Counted from the stretch's first letter, positions 8,265 through 17,547 are shown. The stretch is DNA of 64,000 bases from Azorhizobium oxalatiphilum (GCF_014635325.1 NZ_BMCT01000001.1:1393743-1457742), one strand, 5' to 3'. Numbers and translations: made by a program. Notes: generated by a model not told the origin, from the letters alone.

Positions 8265-8676
8265 GTCTGTCTCCTGAGGATCGGTGTTCGACCGAGCGCG
8301 AAGCGTGGGTCTGAAAGGGATTGCCGATCCATAGGGAAGGCGATTGTGACAGGACAATCGCTTTGTTTTTTAGCGATTCCAACGAGCGCGGAGCGCATTT
8401 TGGATGCCTTCCAAGGAAGGTGCCCTTGCACCGTTTTACAAGGGTATGCGCCTCATCGGGGTCGGTGTTGCCGAAGGGTCACAGATGTTGCCTGTGCGGA
8501 AATGAGCGCAGGAGAGGGCCGACGCGCGGGTGGCCGGGCGGCGGTGAGTCTCCGGCCGTGCAGCTCTGTGCTGCGGTGTCGCGGAGCCTTGCAAACGCAC
8601 GGATGCGGCTGCCGCGATTGCCGCCGGCCCAATGAGGCCATAGCGTGCGCTCAGGAGCAACTGCACCTGGACTTCG
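8265..8676. other. Divergent intergenic region, receptor and monooxygenase
   Basis: This 412-base non-coding gap separates the divergent TonB receptor and flavin monooxygenase genes. It holds the inverted repeat described separately at 8340-8361 and two smaller ones: CCTTCC-AA-GGAAGG at 8407-8420 and CCCTTG/CAAGGG at 8423-8444 with a 10-base spacer. Bases 8480-8676 are ordinary GC-rich sequence in which I see no gene or clear promoter. No classical 19-bp Fur box was recognised. Confidence 0.6.
8340..8371. promoter_or_regulatory. Perfect 8-bp inverted repeat followed by a T-rich tract
   Basis: GCGATTGT and ACAATCGC flank a 6-base spacer (GACAGG), followed on the plus strand by TTTGTTTTTT. On the plus strand this has the form of an intrinsic terminator. 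On the minus strand it lies about 76-97 bases upstream of the TonB receptor start and could be an operator or a 5' leader hairpin. No plus-strand gene lies upstream to need a terminator, so a regulatory role for the receptor is preferred. Confidence 0.4.
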
Positions 8677-9939
8677 ATGCACGGCAAGGACATTGCGATC
8701 GCCGGATGCGGGCCGGCCGGACTGACAGCGGCCCTGCTGCTCCGGCGCGACGGCCATCGCGTCACGCTGTTCGAGCGGTTCGAGACCGCCCGTCCCGTGG
8801 GCTCCGGCCTGATGATCCAGCCCACCGGCCTCGCCGTGCTGGCGCATCTGGGGCTCGATGCCGAGATCGCCGCGTCGGGCGCGCGGGTGGACCGCCTGTT
8901 CGGGGTGAGCGTGCCCTCCGGTCGCCCGGTGCTCGATGTGCGCTATGCGGCGCTGGGGCCGGATGCGGGCCACGGCATCGGCATCCACCGCGCGGCGCTG
9001 TTCAACACGCTGCATGGCGCCGCCCTTGCCGAAGGCATTCCCATGCGCACCGGCCGGGCCATCACCGCCAGCGCGCTGGAGGCCGATGGCCGCCGCAAGC
9101 TGGTGTTTGCCGATGGCGGGCAGTCGGAGGCGTTCGATCTCATCGTCGATGCGCTGGGCACGATGACGCCGCTGGCGCCGCCCACGGGCCGTCCGCTGCC
9201 CTATGGCGCCTTCTGGGCGACGCTGGACTGGGTGGATGGCGCGGGCTTCGATATCACGGCGCTGGAGCAGCGCTATTTCCGCTCCAGCCGCATGGTGGGC
9301 GTGCTGCCCATCGGCCGCCCCGCACCTGGCGACAGGCCGAAGCTGGCCTTCTTCTGGTCCCTGCGGCGGGACCGGCGCGAGGCCTGGGAAGCGGCGGGCC
9401 TCGACAGCTGGAAAGCGGAAGTGGAAGCGCTCTGGCCGCAGACCGCGCCGTTGCTGGAGCAGATCACGGCGCCCGAGCAACTGACCTTCGCCCGCTATGC
9501 CCACCGCACCCTGCGACGGCCCGCCGAGCCGGGCCTCATCCATCTGGGCGATGCGTGGCACTCCACCAGTCCGCAGCTGGGGCAGGGGGCCAACATGGCG
9601 ATGCTGGATGCCTATGCGCTGGCGGCGGCGCTGCGGCGAACCGACGATATCCGCGAGGCGGGCGCCCGCGCCGTGGCGCTGCGGCGCACCCATGTGCGGC
9701 TCTATCAGACCATGAGCACGCTGTTCACGCCGGTCTATCAGTCGGATGGGCGGCTGCTGCCGCTGGCGCGCGATCGCCTCGCCGGCCCGCTGTCCAATGT
9801 CTGGCCGTTTCCGGCCGTGCTTGCGGGCATGGTGAGCGGACTGACCGGCCGCCCGCTGCGCGGCCTCGGCCTGTCGGTGCGGCCACCGGCGCCGGCGGCT
9901 GCCCCCGCCCATCAGCGCACGGCCGATCCGGTGCAGTGA
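8677..9939 (+). CDS. FAD-dependent monooxygenase (PHBH/UbiH-fold)
   Basis: A 420-residue cytoplasmic group A flavoprotein hydroxylase. The dinucleotide-binding GxGxxG is at residues 10-15 (GCGPAG), ending in the acidic LFERFE strand. Residues near 290-310 contain the second FAD motif in the text IHLGDAWHSTSPQLGQGANMAMLDAYAL. In the family these enzymes hydroxylate aromatic or other small organic substrates with NAD(P)H and O2. It is the only gene of its short transcript, divergent from the iron receptor and convergent with the cupin gene, so context gives no substrate. The C-terminal PAPAAAPAHQ tail is low complexity. Confidence 0.88.
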   Translation: MHGKDIAIAGCGPAGLTAALLLRRDGHRVTLFERFETARPVGSGLMIQPTGLAVLAHLGLDAEIAASGARVDRLFGVSVPSGRPVLDVRYAALGPDAGHGIGIHRAALFNTLHGAALAEGIPMRTGRAITASALEADGRRKLVFADGGQSEAFDLIVDALGTMTPLAPPTGRPLPYGAFWATLDWVDGAGFDITALEQRYFRSSRMVGVLPIGRPAPGDRPKLAFFWSLRRDRREAWEAAGLDSWKAEVEALWPQTAPLLEQITAPEQLTFARYAHRTLRRPAEPGLIHLGDAWHSTSPQLGQGANMAMLDAYALAAALRRTDDIREAGARAVALRRTHVRLYQTMSTLFTPVYQSDGRLLPLARDRLAGPLSNVWPFPAVLAGMVSGLTGRPLRGLGLSVRPPAPAAAPAHQRTADPVQ

Positions 9940-9989
9940 GATCACCGGTGATCGGGTGATCACCGGTGATCGGGTGATCACCGGTGATG
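9940..9989. repeat. Three tandem copies of an 18-bp unit with a 12-bp palindrome
   Basis: GATCACCGGTGATCGGGT is repeated at 9940 and 9958, and a third copy at 9976 is intact for its first 13 bases. Each holds the perfect palindrome ATCACCGGTGAT. The array begins one base after the monooxygenase stop codon and ends about ten bases before the end of the convergent cupin gene, so it is the whole intergenic space. Confidence 0.9.
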
Positions 9990-9998
9990 AGGGGGATG

Positions 9999-10388
9999 TC
10001 AGGCGCCGTATTCGGTGTCCGTCACCTTTTCCAGCCAGTCCACCACCTTGCCGTCCTTCATCTCGGCGATGGCCACATGGCTCATGGCGCAGTCCGGGGC
10101 GGCGCCGTGCCAGTGCTTCTCGCCGGGCGGAAACCACACGATGTCGCCGGGGCGGATCTCCTCCACCGGCCCGCCCTCGCGCTGCACCCGGCCGAAGCCG
10201 GACACCACCAGCAGCGTCTGGCCGAGCGGATGGGTGTGCCACGCGGTGCGCGCGCCTGGCTCGAAGGTGACGGTTGCGCCCGACAGGCCGCCGCTGCCGC
10301 TGAACGGCGCATCGAGCCGGACGGTGCCGGTGAAATAGTCCTCGGGCCCCTTCTTCGAAGGCTGTGAGCCGCTGTGCTTGATGTCCAT
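9999..10388 (-). CDS. Cupin resembling manganese-dependent (R)-mandelonitrile lyase
   Basis: Single-domain cupin of 129 residues. The ATG at 10388 has GGAG nine bases upstream. Metal ligands are visible as His51, His53, Gln57 (WHTHPLGQ) and His94 (GEKHWHG). The whole text ([18 protein letters not shown], then [15 protein letters not shown]) follows the small cupin group that includes the characterised bacterial cupin hydroxynitrile lyases. Such proteins usually sit beside short-chain dehydrogenases or LysR regulators and their physiological substrate is mostly unknown, so the lyase activity is a family possibility rather than a firm assignment. It is divergent from the LysR gene at 10542, its likely regulator. 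Confidence 0.85.
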   Translation of the reverse strand: MDIKHSGSQPSKKGPEDYFTGTVRLDAPFSGSGGLSGATVTFEPGARTAWHTHPLGQTLLVVSGFGRVQREGGPVEEIRPGDIVWFPPGEKHWHGAAPDCAMSHVAIAEMKDGKVVDWLEKVTDTEYGA

Positions 10389-10541
10389 GGGCCTGATCTC
10401 CGTTTCCCCGGCCGGGCGCGCTGATGCCCGACGCGGACGCGCATTCGTAAGGCGCACGCACCACTTAAACGTGATCCGGCGTGCCTATGCCAATGTTTAG
10501 AGGCGTAATAGATGACATGGGCTTATGCCCGGAGTTCATGA

Positions 10542-11435
10542 ATGCAGCGCGAAGAGCTGGCCGACCTCAACGCCTTCCTGGCGGTGGCCGAGGAACAGAG
10601 TTTTACGCGCGCAGCGGCCCGGCTGGGGACGTCGCAGTCTGCTCTGAGCCACACCATCCGCCGGCTGGAGGCGCGGCTCGGCGTACGCCTGCTCACGCGC
10701 ACCACCCGCAGCGTGGCGCCGACGCAGGCCGGCGAGCGGCTGCTGGGAACGCTGGGGCCGGCGCTGGAAACCATCAGCGCCGAGCTGTCCAGCCTGCGCG
10801 ACCTGCGCGACAAGCCCGCCGGCACCATCCGCATCAACACCGGCGATCATGCGGCCAACACCATCCTCTGGCCGGCTCTGCGCAAGCTGCTGCCGGCCTA
10901 TCCGGACATCCAGGTGGAGCTGTGCATCGACGGCGGCTTCGCGGATATCGTGGCGGAGCGTTTCGATGCCGGCGTCCGGCTGGGCGAGGCGCTGGCCAAG
11001 GACATGATCGCCGTGCCCATCGGCCCCGATCTGCGCATGGCCATCGTGGGGTCGCCGGCCTATTTCGCCAGCCGTCCCGCGCCGGTGACGCCGCAGGATC
11101 TGGCCGGGCACCAGTGCATCAACCTGCGCATGCGCTCCTCCGGCGGCCTCTATGCGTGGGAGCTGGAGAAGGACGGACGCGAGCTGAAGGTGCGCGTGGA
11201 GGGCCAGCTCGCCTTCAACAGCGTGCCCCTGATCCTGCAGGCGGCGCTGGATGGCTTCGGCCTCGGCTTCGTCATGGAGGATCATGCGGCGGCCGATATC
11301 GAGGCCGGCCGCCTCGTGCGGGTGCTGGAGGACTGGTGCCCGGCCTTTCCCGGCTATCACCTCTATTATCCCAGCCGCCGCCAGCCCTCGGCCGCCTTCG
11401 TGACGCTGGTGGACGCGCTGCGCTACCGGCGGTGA
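10542..11435 (+). CDS. LysR-family transcriptional regulator
   Basis: A 297-residue LysR protein: N-terminal winged HTH (residues 8-66, with FTRAAARLGTSQSALSHTIRRLE) and a periplasmic-binding-protein-like effector domain from about residue 90 (GTIRINTGDHAANTI, then VVGSPAYFASR-type text). The ATG at 10542 has GGAG seven bases upstream. It is divergent from the mandelonitrile-lyase-like cupin with a 153-base gap that contains a small GGGC-TTAT-GCCC inverted repeat at 10519-10530, so it probably controls that cupin and itself. The effector is unknown. Confidence 0.92.
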   Translation: MQREELADLNAFLAVAEEQSFTRAAARLGTSQSALSHTIRRLEARLGVRLLTRTTRSVAPTQAGERLLGTLGPALETISAELSSLRDLRDKPAGTIRINTGDHAANTILWPALRKLLPAYPDIQVELCIDGGFADIVAERFDAGVRLGEALAKDMIAVPIGPDLRMAIVGSPAYFASRPAPVTPQDLAGHQCINLRMRSSGGLYAWELEKDGRELKVRVEGQLAFNSVPLILQAALDGFGLGFVMEDHAAADIEAGRLVRVLEDWCPAFPGYHLYYPSRRQPSAAFVTLVDALRYRR

Positions 11436-11441
11436 CACCGC

Positions 11442-14400
11442 CTACAGCCGCAGCACCTGCGCCGCCGGGCCCAGCGTGGTCTGGGCGAGGCTGGCCACAT
11501 GGTCGTGGTGGGTCAGCACGATCACCTGCGTAAAGGCAGAGAGTTCCGCCAGCAGGGTCAGGCCGGCGGCGGTGCGCGCTTCGTCGAAGGTGACGAACAG
11601 GTCGTCGGCGATGAAGGGCAGCGGGCTCGCCCGCCCGGCATGATCCTCGATGGCTGCCACCCGCAGCGCCAGAAACAGCTGGTCCGCCGTGCCCTCGGAC
11701 AGGGTATCGATGCCAAAGGTCCGTCCCTCGCGCAAGGCGGCGAGGCGGGGCGGCTCGTTGTCATAATCGACGCCGATGCCGCTCCATGCGCCCCCCGTCA
11801 GGGTGGCGAAGGCGGTGGCGGCACGGGTGACGATGGGATTGTGGTGGCGCTCGCGATAGCGCTCGATGGCGACGGAGAGCAGGCGGGCGGCGGCATGGTC
11901 GCGGGCGAAGCGCTCCATACTGCCTGCCACCTCCAGCAGGGCATCCTGCGCCGCCTGCGCGGCGCCGGCCGCGCCGGTGCGCTGGTCCAGCGCGAGGAGG
12001 GCAGCCTTTGCCTGCGTGTCCTGCTCGATGGCGGTGTGGAGCGCTGCCTCGGCACTCGTCTTCGCATCCTGCGCCTGAGCCGCCTGCACCACCAGCGTCT
12101 CCTCGTCCGCCCCGGCGATGGCGGCGCGCACCGCCTCTTCCCCGGAGAAGCCGGGCAGGTCCGCCAGTTGCGCGCGCGCCTGCGCCATGCGGTCGGCACA
12201 GGCGTGTGCCTCGGCGAGACGCCCCAGCAGGGGCGGCAGGGCTTCGGCATCCGCGAGGCCGGCGGTGTGCAGGACGGCGCCGAGCGTCTCCCCGGCCTGC
12301 GTCAGATCCTGACGGGCACGGGCCAGCGTGGCGCGGCGGGTATCGAGGCCGGTCTGCGCCAGATCGGCCTTGGAGCGCATCTGCAAGGCGGCATCGAGCC
12401 GCCGGCGCAGTTCGGCCGCGACGGTGAAGGGATTTTCCCCACCCGCAGGCAGGCCGGCCCGCTGCTTCAGCGCGGCGATGGTCTCCGTGAAGCCGGCCTC
12501 GTCGCGGGTGATGCCGGCGACGCGATCCTCCGCCGTTTTCAGCGTGCCGATGAGCGTGTCCGCCTGCCGCCAGAGGTCGAGCGCCATGCGGCCCTCTTCC
12601 ACCGAGGCACCAACGCGCAAGGCGAGAGCGGGGAAGATCTCCTGCGCTTCCGCGGCGAGGCCCGCCTGCGCCTGCGCCAGCCCGGCGAGGGCCGCCTCCA
12701 GGTCCCGCGCCTGACCGTCGGCCGCCTCAAGATCGCGGGCGCGATCGCGTGCGGCACGGAAACGCGCGTCCAGTCCGGTGATGGCGTGGCGGGCATCGGC
12801 CATGTGGATCGGCCCGTCCGCCAGCGGCGGCAAGGCGAGATCGGCACGCAGCCGCTCCACCTGCTGGCGGTCCGCGAGAATGACGGCGCGCTGGGCTTCC
12901 ATGTCGGCCTGCGCCTTCAGGAGGGCATCGCGTGCCTGCCGGATGGCGTCCGCCTCGCGCAGGGCGGCGAGCATGGCGTCGGTGGCGGGGGCGGCAAGGC
13001 CGCTCGCCTGCCACAGGCTGGCCCAGTCCTGCGTGGCCGCTTCGCATTGCGCGGCCTGTCGCGCGATCTCGGCATCCAGAGATTGCGCGCGGGCCGAAAG
13101 CTCAGCGATCTCCCGCTCCGTGCGGGCGAGATCGGCGAGGCGCGTGGCCTCGATCTGGCGCTCGTCGGCGAGATGATCGGCAGCCACCAGAGCCTGATCC
13201 AGCTGGTCCGCGCGCTGCGTGTCGTCGGGGGCTGCGGCGCGGGCACCGGTCGCGAGGGGGCGCAGGTCCGCCCACAGCGTGTCGCGGACGTGGCGGGCGG
13301 CATCGATGGCTTGCGCCGTGGGCGCGGGGCGGCCGGCGGTGAGGCTGGCGAGGCGGGCTTGGGCCTGCGCCAGCTCGGTGCCGCGCTCGGCCCGGTTCGT
13401 CTCCAGGCGGCGCAGGGCTTCCGCCTCGTCGCGGATGCGCCGCAGGGCCGGTTCGGCGGCGGCGAGGAAGGGCAGGGGGCGGCAGGCGAGATCGTCCGCA
13501 TCGGCAAAGCCGAGGGCAAGGCGCCGGGTGCGCTCGTTGAGCGTCTGCTGATCCTGCGCCAGCCGGGTGCCCTGCGTACGGAGATGGCGCTCGCGCTCTT
13601 CGGCGCCGTCGAGGGCATCCAGCCGCTGCTTCAGCGGGGCGGGATCGGGGGCATGGCCACCGGCGCCGGCGTCCGCCGTAATCTTGCGGCGATGGGCGGC
13701 CAGCTTGTCCTGCGTGCCGCGCAGGGTCTCGGCGCGGGCATAAGCGGCCTGAAGGTTGCCCAGCAGCGTGTCCGCGCGTGTCCGCAGCAGGCTGCCCGGC
13801 AGGCCGGCGATCACCGCATCCGCGCCGTCAAGGCCGAGCGCATTGGCGATACGGTCGAGCCCGCCACGGGCGGCGGCAACCTCGCCCCGGCGCTTGGGCA
13901 GGCTCTCCAGTTCCTTGGCCACCGCCGCGCGCTTCTCGTCTCCGTCGCGGATGTCCACCTCAAGGGCGAGCAGGGGCGCGTCCAGCGGCAGGGCGGCAAG
14001 CGCCTGCGCGGCGTCCGCCTCTTCCTGCGTGGCGCGGGCGAGGGCCTCCCGCGCGGCGGCCGCGCGCGAGAGGGCGGCGCGGGCCGCATCGAGGAAGCCG
14101 GTGGGCACGTCGGGCAAGGGCCCGAGCGCGGCATGGGCCTCGCGCTGGGCATCGATCTGGCGGATGTGTTTCAGCGCGTGCCCCCGCATCTGCGCCTGCG
14201 CCGAGGCATGCTCGCGGGCGCTGGCCTCGGCCACGGCTGCGGCGCGCGCTGCGGCGGCCTTCTCGGCCAGTTCCTTCAGGCGGTTGACCTCGTCCACCCG
14301 CAATTCCTGCGCGCGGATGGCTTCGCGGGCCTGCCGCCATTGATCGTCGGCCACATAGAAGGCGTTGCCGGAATTGCGCCGGGCGGGATTGAAGATCTCG

Positions 14401-14912
14401 CCCGCGCTTTTGGCCAGCGCATCCCGCAGGCTGGCCACGCGGCCAAGGCCGGGGGCCGCCGCCAGCAGCGCCTCGCCCAGATCCCCGCCGCCGGTCAGAA
14501 GGGCATGGCCACCCTGCCGGAGGCGGATCTGGTCGAGGCCGAAAATCTCCTGAAAGGTGCGCCGGTCATGCCCGCCGAGGAAGGGGGCGAGACTGTCGTC
14601 GGCCAGCTCTATCTTGATGTCTTCCGGGGACACCAGCGGGGCCTTGTTGCGCTTGAGGCGGGCGAAGGACAGCTCCGTCCCGTCTGCCCGGACGATCCGG
14701 GCAGAGAGGCGCATGGTCTTGTAGTCGTGGATGAAATTGAAGCGCGAGCGGACCTCGAAGCCGAACAGCGCATCGGCGAAGGCGGACAGCGTGGTGGTCT
14801 TGCCGGCCTCGTTGGCGCCATGGATGACGATGAGGCGCGCCTGCGGATCGAAGGTCAGCGTGCGGTCGGTGAAGCGGCCGTATTTCTCAAGGCCCAGCGA
14901 GAGGAACTTCAT
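11442..14912 (-). CDS. YhaN-type SMC/Rad50-like AAA ATPase
   Basis: Large 1156-residue ATPase of the YhaN family, the SbcC/Rad50-like partner of a YhaO/SbcD nuclease. Walker A is at residues 32-39 (GANEAGKT). The middle of roughly 800 residues is Ala/Arg/Gln/Glu-rich with heptad character, as expected of long coiled coils. The C-terminal part contains the ABC signature region LSEGTADQLFLALR and a Walker B-like LPFIADDLFVTFDE, followed by VIVLTHHDH. The start codon overlaps the YhaO stop by four bases (ATGA), so the two are translationally coupled. The pair is inferred to act in DNA end or hairpin processing in the cytoplasm. No anomalies seen. Confidence 0.9.
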   Translation of the reverse strand: MKFLSLGLEKYGRFTDRTLTFDPQARLIVIHGANEAGKTTTLSAFADALFGFEVRSRFNFIHDYKTMRLSARIVRADGTELSFARLKRNKAPLVSPEDIKIELADDSLAPFLGGHDRRTFQEIFGLDQIRLRQGGHALLTGGGDLGEALLAAAPGLGRVASLRDALAKSAGEIFNPARRNSGNAFYVADDQWRQAREAIRAQELRVDEVNRLKELAEKAAAARAAAVAEASAREHASAQAQMRGHALKHIRQIDAQREAHAALGPLPDVPTGFLDAARAALSRAAAAREALARATQEEADAAQALAALPLDAPLLALEVDIRDGDEKRAAVAKELESLPKRRGEVAAARGGLDRIANALGLDGADAVIAGLPGSLLRTRADTLLGNLQAAYARAETLRGTQDKLAAHRRKITADAGAGGHAPDPAPLKQRLDALDGAEERERHLRTQGTRLAQDQQTLNERTRRLALGFADADDLACRPLPFLAAAEPALRRIRDEAEALRRLETNRAERGTELAQAQARLASLTAGRPAPTAQAIDAARHVRDTLWADLRPLATGARAAAPDDTQRADQLDQALVAADHLADERQIEATRLADLARTEREIAELSARAQSLDAEIARQAAQCEAATQDWASLWQASGLAAPATDAMLAALREADAIRQARDALLKAQADMEAQRAVILADRQQVERLRADLALPPLADGPIHMADARHAITGLDARFRAARDRARDLEAADGQARDLEAALAGLAQAQAGLAAEAQEIFPALALRVGASVEEGRMALDLWRQADTLIGTLKTAEDRVAGITRDEAGFTETIAALKQRAGLPAGGENPFTVAAELRRRLDAALQMRSKADLAQTGLDTRRATLARARQDLTQAGETLGAVLHTAGLADAEALPPLLGRLAEAHACADRMAQARAQLADLPGFSGEEAVRAAIAGADEETLVVQAAQAQDAKTSAEAALHTAIEQDTQAKAALLALDQRTGAAGAAQAAQDALLEVAGSMERFARDHAAARLLSVAIERYRERHHNPIVTRAATAFATLTGGAWSGIGVDYDNEPPRLAALREGRTFGIDTLSEGTADQLFLALRVAAIEDHAGRASPLPFIADDLFVTFDEARTAAGLTLLAELSAFTQVIVLTHHDHVASLAQTTLGPAAQVLRL

Positions 14913-16168
14913 GCCGCATCCTCCGCATTCGCTTCGCCCAGCGTGGCGGCGACCCGTGCGCGGGCTTCGGTGAGCACGTCATCCGCCATGACCTCCGGGC
15001 TGGCGGCATCCATCTCCATGAGGCCGAGGGCCTCCACCGGCGCCTTGCCGCGCAGGATGGCGAGGGTGGCGGCGAGATCGGCGCGGAAGGCCGGATCGGC
15101 GGCCACCTCGTCGAGAATGGCCTCGAAGCCGGCCAGCTCCAGCGCCTGCACCGCCTGTTGCCGCGCGCTGGTGGCAAGGCGCACCTTCTCGATCAGCACG
15201 TCCGCCCCCGCATGGAAGGCGAGCGCCTGCATGTCCTCATGCACCTGCTCCGCATGAGCGGTGAGATGGGCATGCAGATCGGTGCGGCCGGTGAGGGTGA
15301 GACGCAGGGCGAGCGGGCGGCCCTCGGCCTCCGCGCGGGCCTCGGCGAGGACGCGGCCGGCGGCGGCGTGGAAGGCGGGAATGTCGGCGAGACCCGAGAG
15401 GTCCAGTTCCACATGGGCGAAGCGCGCCACATCCAGCGCCAGCGCCTCCATCTGCATGATGCGCCCATTCTCCACGCTGACGAGGGTGGCCCCCTTGGGG
15501 CCGGTCTCGCGGGCATGGCGGCCCTGCAGATTGCCGGGGAACACCACGGCCGGGCTCTCGCTCACCACCTCGCGCTGGTGAATATGGCCGAGCGCCCAAT
15601 AGTCGTAGCCGAGGCGGGTGAGATCCTCGACCGTGCAGGGGGCATAGACATCGTGCCCCTCGCGCCCCGTGAGCGAGGTGTGGAGCAGGCCGATGTTGAA
15701 CTGCCCGCTCGCCGCAGGCGGATAGGACAGCACCACGTTCTCCGGCACGTGCCGGGTGCCGAAGCCGCGTCCGTGCAGGGTCACGCCCAGCGCCGGCAGG
15801 CCAATGCTCTCCGCCGCGCCCACGGGGAAGCTGTGGACATTGTCCGGCAAGGGCAGGTTGCGGGTGATGACGGATTCCGCATCGTGATTGCCGCGGATCA
15901 GGAAGACCTTGATGTTCGCGCGGGCGAGCCGGCCCATCTGTCGCACGAAGAACTGGCCGGTGGCATAGTCCTTCCAGTCGCCGTCATAGACATCGCCGGC
16001 GATGATCAGGAAGGCAACTTCAAGCTCGATGGCCTTGGCAACGAGGTTCTCCAGCGCACGCCGGGTTGCCTCCACGAAGGCGCCGGCCGCCTCGCCCCGC
16101 CGCGCGAGGCCGCGCAGGGGACTGTCCAGATGCAGGTCGGCCGCGTGCAGGAAGCGGAAGGAGGACAT
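14909..16168 (-). CDS. YhaO/SbcD-type DNA-repair metallophosphoesterase
   Basis: A 419-residue Mre11/SbcD-like calcineurin-type nuclease. The ATG at 16168 begins MSSFRFLHAADLHLDSPL. Metal-site motifs are Asp11 and His13 (DLH), Asp59 (GDVYD), the GNHD motif at 93-96, then LLHTSL and the double-histidine ALGHIHQRE. The C-terminal part (about residues 280-419) is the capping and ATPase-binding region. The earlier open stretch upstream of this ATG has no ribosome site and no conserved text, so I kept the later start. It is coupled to the YhaN gene and together they form a two-gene repair operon. Confidence 0.92.
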   Translation of the reverse strand: MSSFRFLHAADLHLDSPLRGLARRGEAAGAFVEATRRALENLVAKAIELEVAFLIIAGDVYDGDWKDYATGQFFVRQMGRLARANIKVFLIRGNHDAESVITRNLPLPDNVHSFPVGAAESIGLPALGVTLHGRGFGTRHVPENVVLSYPPAASGQFNIGLLHTSLTGREGHDVYAPCTVEDLTRLGYDYWALGHIHQREVVSESPAVVFPGNLQGRHARETGPKGATLVSVENGRIMQMEALALDVARFAHVELDLSGLADIPAFHAAAGRVLAEARAEAEGRPLALRLTLTGRTDLHAHLTAHAEQVHEDMQALAFHAGADVLIEKVRLATSARQQAVQALELAGFEAILDEVAADPAFRADLAATLAILRGKAPVEALGLMEMDAASPEVMADDVLTEARARVAATLGEANAEDAA

Positions 16169-16381
16169 GCCGGGAGACCGAAAGGCTGAAGGAAGCGCAG
16201 GGGCTGTCCTTATGCCATGCCGGGGCCGCCCGGTGCCAGCCGCAGGCCGCAACGCCCCGCGCCGCAAGGCCGGGCGGGGGGCGATCTCCGGCGGCAGCGT
16301 GACGCCGCGCGGAGCATTGCAGGCCGTTGATTCGGGGGGGCGGCTGGGCGGCCGGGGTTATCGGCCGCTCAACACGTGGGC

Positions 16382-17518
16382 TCAGGCCACGAAGATGCGA
16401 CGGTCGAGCCTGGTCAGACGCTCGCCGCCGGCGGGGGTGACGACCACGGTTTCGCTGAAGGCCATGCCCTCCGCCCAGCCATACATGTGGAAAACCATGT
16501 TCTCTTCCAGCACCCAGTCGGAATTGGGCAGGAAGACGCGGGTGAAATCCGAGGTGCGCGGAATGGTGACGAGGCCCAGCGTGTAGCCGGTGATGTTGGT
16601 GTAGCTCTCGCGCAGGCCGGCCTTGAGCACCTGATCGCGCAGGATGCGGTCCACCTCGGCGGCATGGGCGCCGGGGATCATGGCGGCGAACTGCTCATCC
16701 TGGAAGGCCACCAACTGGCGGGCCACATCCAGCTGGCGTGCGGACGGCGCGCCCACGGAGACGGGGCGCATGGAGCGGGCGGTGTAGCCGCGATAATGCG
16801 GCACCATCTCGATATGCACGATGTCGCCGATGGCGAGGCTGCGCCCGGTCAGGCCGCCATGCAGGGTGCTGGAGCGCGGGCCGGACTGCATGAGTACGAG
16901 GCGGGTGTTGTCCGCCCCCGCCCGCAGCGCCGCGCCGGTGATGGCGGCGGCCACTTCGCGCTCGGGCACGCCAACGCGAGACGCTTCAGCGCCCGCCAGC
17001 GTGGCGAGATCGCAGATTTCCGAGCATTTGCGCAGATAGTCCAGCTCGCGCGGCGACTTGCGCAGGCGCAGCTCCCACATGTGCCCGCCGAAATCCACCA
17101 GCTCCCTGCGGCCCAGCAGCCGCTTCAGCTGCGCGAGGCGGGAGGGGAGCATGATGTGGGAATCGGTCTCCACCGCGATCCGCAGGTCCGCCCAGCCGCG
17201 CGCCCTGATCTGCGCGGCGACGACCGCGATGGGATCCTCGCTGTCGTCGAACAGCACGTGCTCGGTGGTCCAGCTCATCTCTTCCAGCATCGGGCCGTCG
17301 AGTGAGCGCACGATCATCACCGGCTCGCCGTCCGCCGGCATCAGGCAGCACTGGTACATGGCGGCGGTGGGGATGTGGCCGGTGTAATAGGCGAGGTGTT
17401 CGAACTCGTCGATGACCAGCAGGTCGGCCCCGGCCTCCGCCATGCGGTGGCGCAGCGTCGCCACGCGCTGCTGATACTCTTCCAGCGGGAAGGCGAAAGC
17501 CTTGGGTGCATCGGACAT
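16382..17518 (-). CDS. M24-family protein with a degenerate metal site (creatinase-like)
   Basis: A 378-residue pita-bread-fold protein. The N-terminal creatinase domain covers about residues 10-150 and the M24 domain 160-378. The five usual dinuclear-metal ligands are largely gone: at the first Asp there is Glu237 (HIEMV), at the second Arg248 (GYTARSMR), at the His Tyr312 (TGYTLGL), at the first Glu Tyr346 (FHMYGW); only the last, Glu356 (FSETVVVT), remains. His220 (STLHGG) is kept. Creatinase and related metal-free M24 enzymes show the same pattern, so a metal-independent C-N hydrolase is more likely than an aminopeptidase. It lies 29 bases downstream of a second M24 gene that keeps all ligands, forming an operon. 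Confidence 0.85.
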   Translation of the reverse strand: MSDAPKAFAFPLEEYQQRVATLRHRMAEAGADLLVIDEFEHLAYYTGHIPTAAMYQCCLMPADGEPVMIVRSLDGPMLEEMSWTTEHVLFDDSEDPIAVVAAQIRARGWADLRIAVETDSHIMLPSRLAQLKRLLGRRELVDFGGHMWELRLRKSPRELDYLRKCSEICDLATLAGAEASRVGVPEREVAAAITGAALRAGADNTRLVLMQSGPRSSTLHGGLTGRSLAIGDIVHIEMVPHYRGYTARSMRPVSVGAPSARQLDVARQLVAFQDEQFAAMIPGAHAAEVDRILRDQVLKAGLRESYTNITGYTLGLVTIPRTSDFTRVFLPNSDWVLEENMVFHMYGWAEGMAFSETVVVTPAGGERLTRLDRRIFVA

Positions 17519-17547
17519 GGGTGTGCCTCGGGCAGGGACGGGGAGGA

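Noticed and set aside
5958-9959. Very long plus-strand open frame (over 1300 codons) opposite the TonB receptor and through the monooxygenase
   Set aside because: Its translation is low-complexity Gly/Ala/Arg/His/Asp-rich text and lies antisense to a clear receptor and out of frame with a clear monooxygenase. High GC makes such frames common.
11499-15257. Long plus-strand open frame opposite YhaN
   Set aside because: Antisense shadow of the coiled-coil ATPase gene; Gly/Arg-rich translation with no domain text.
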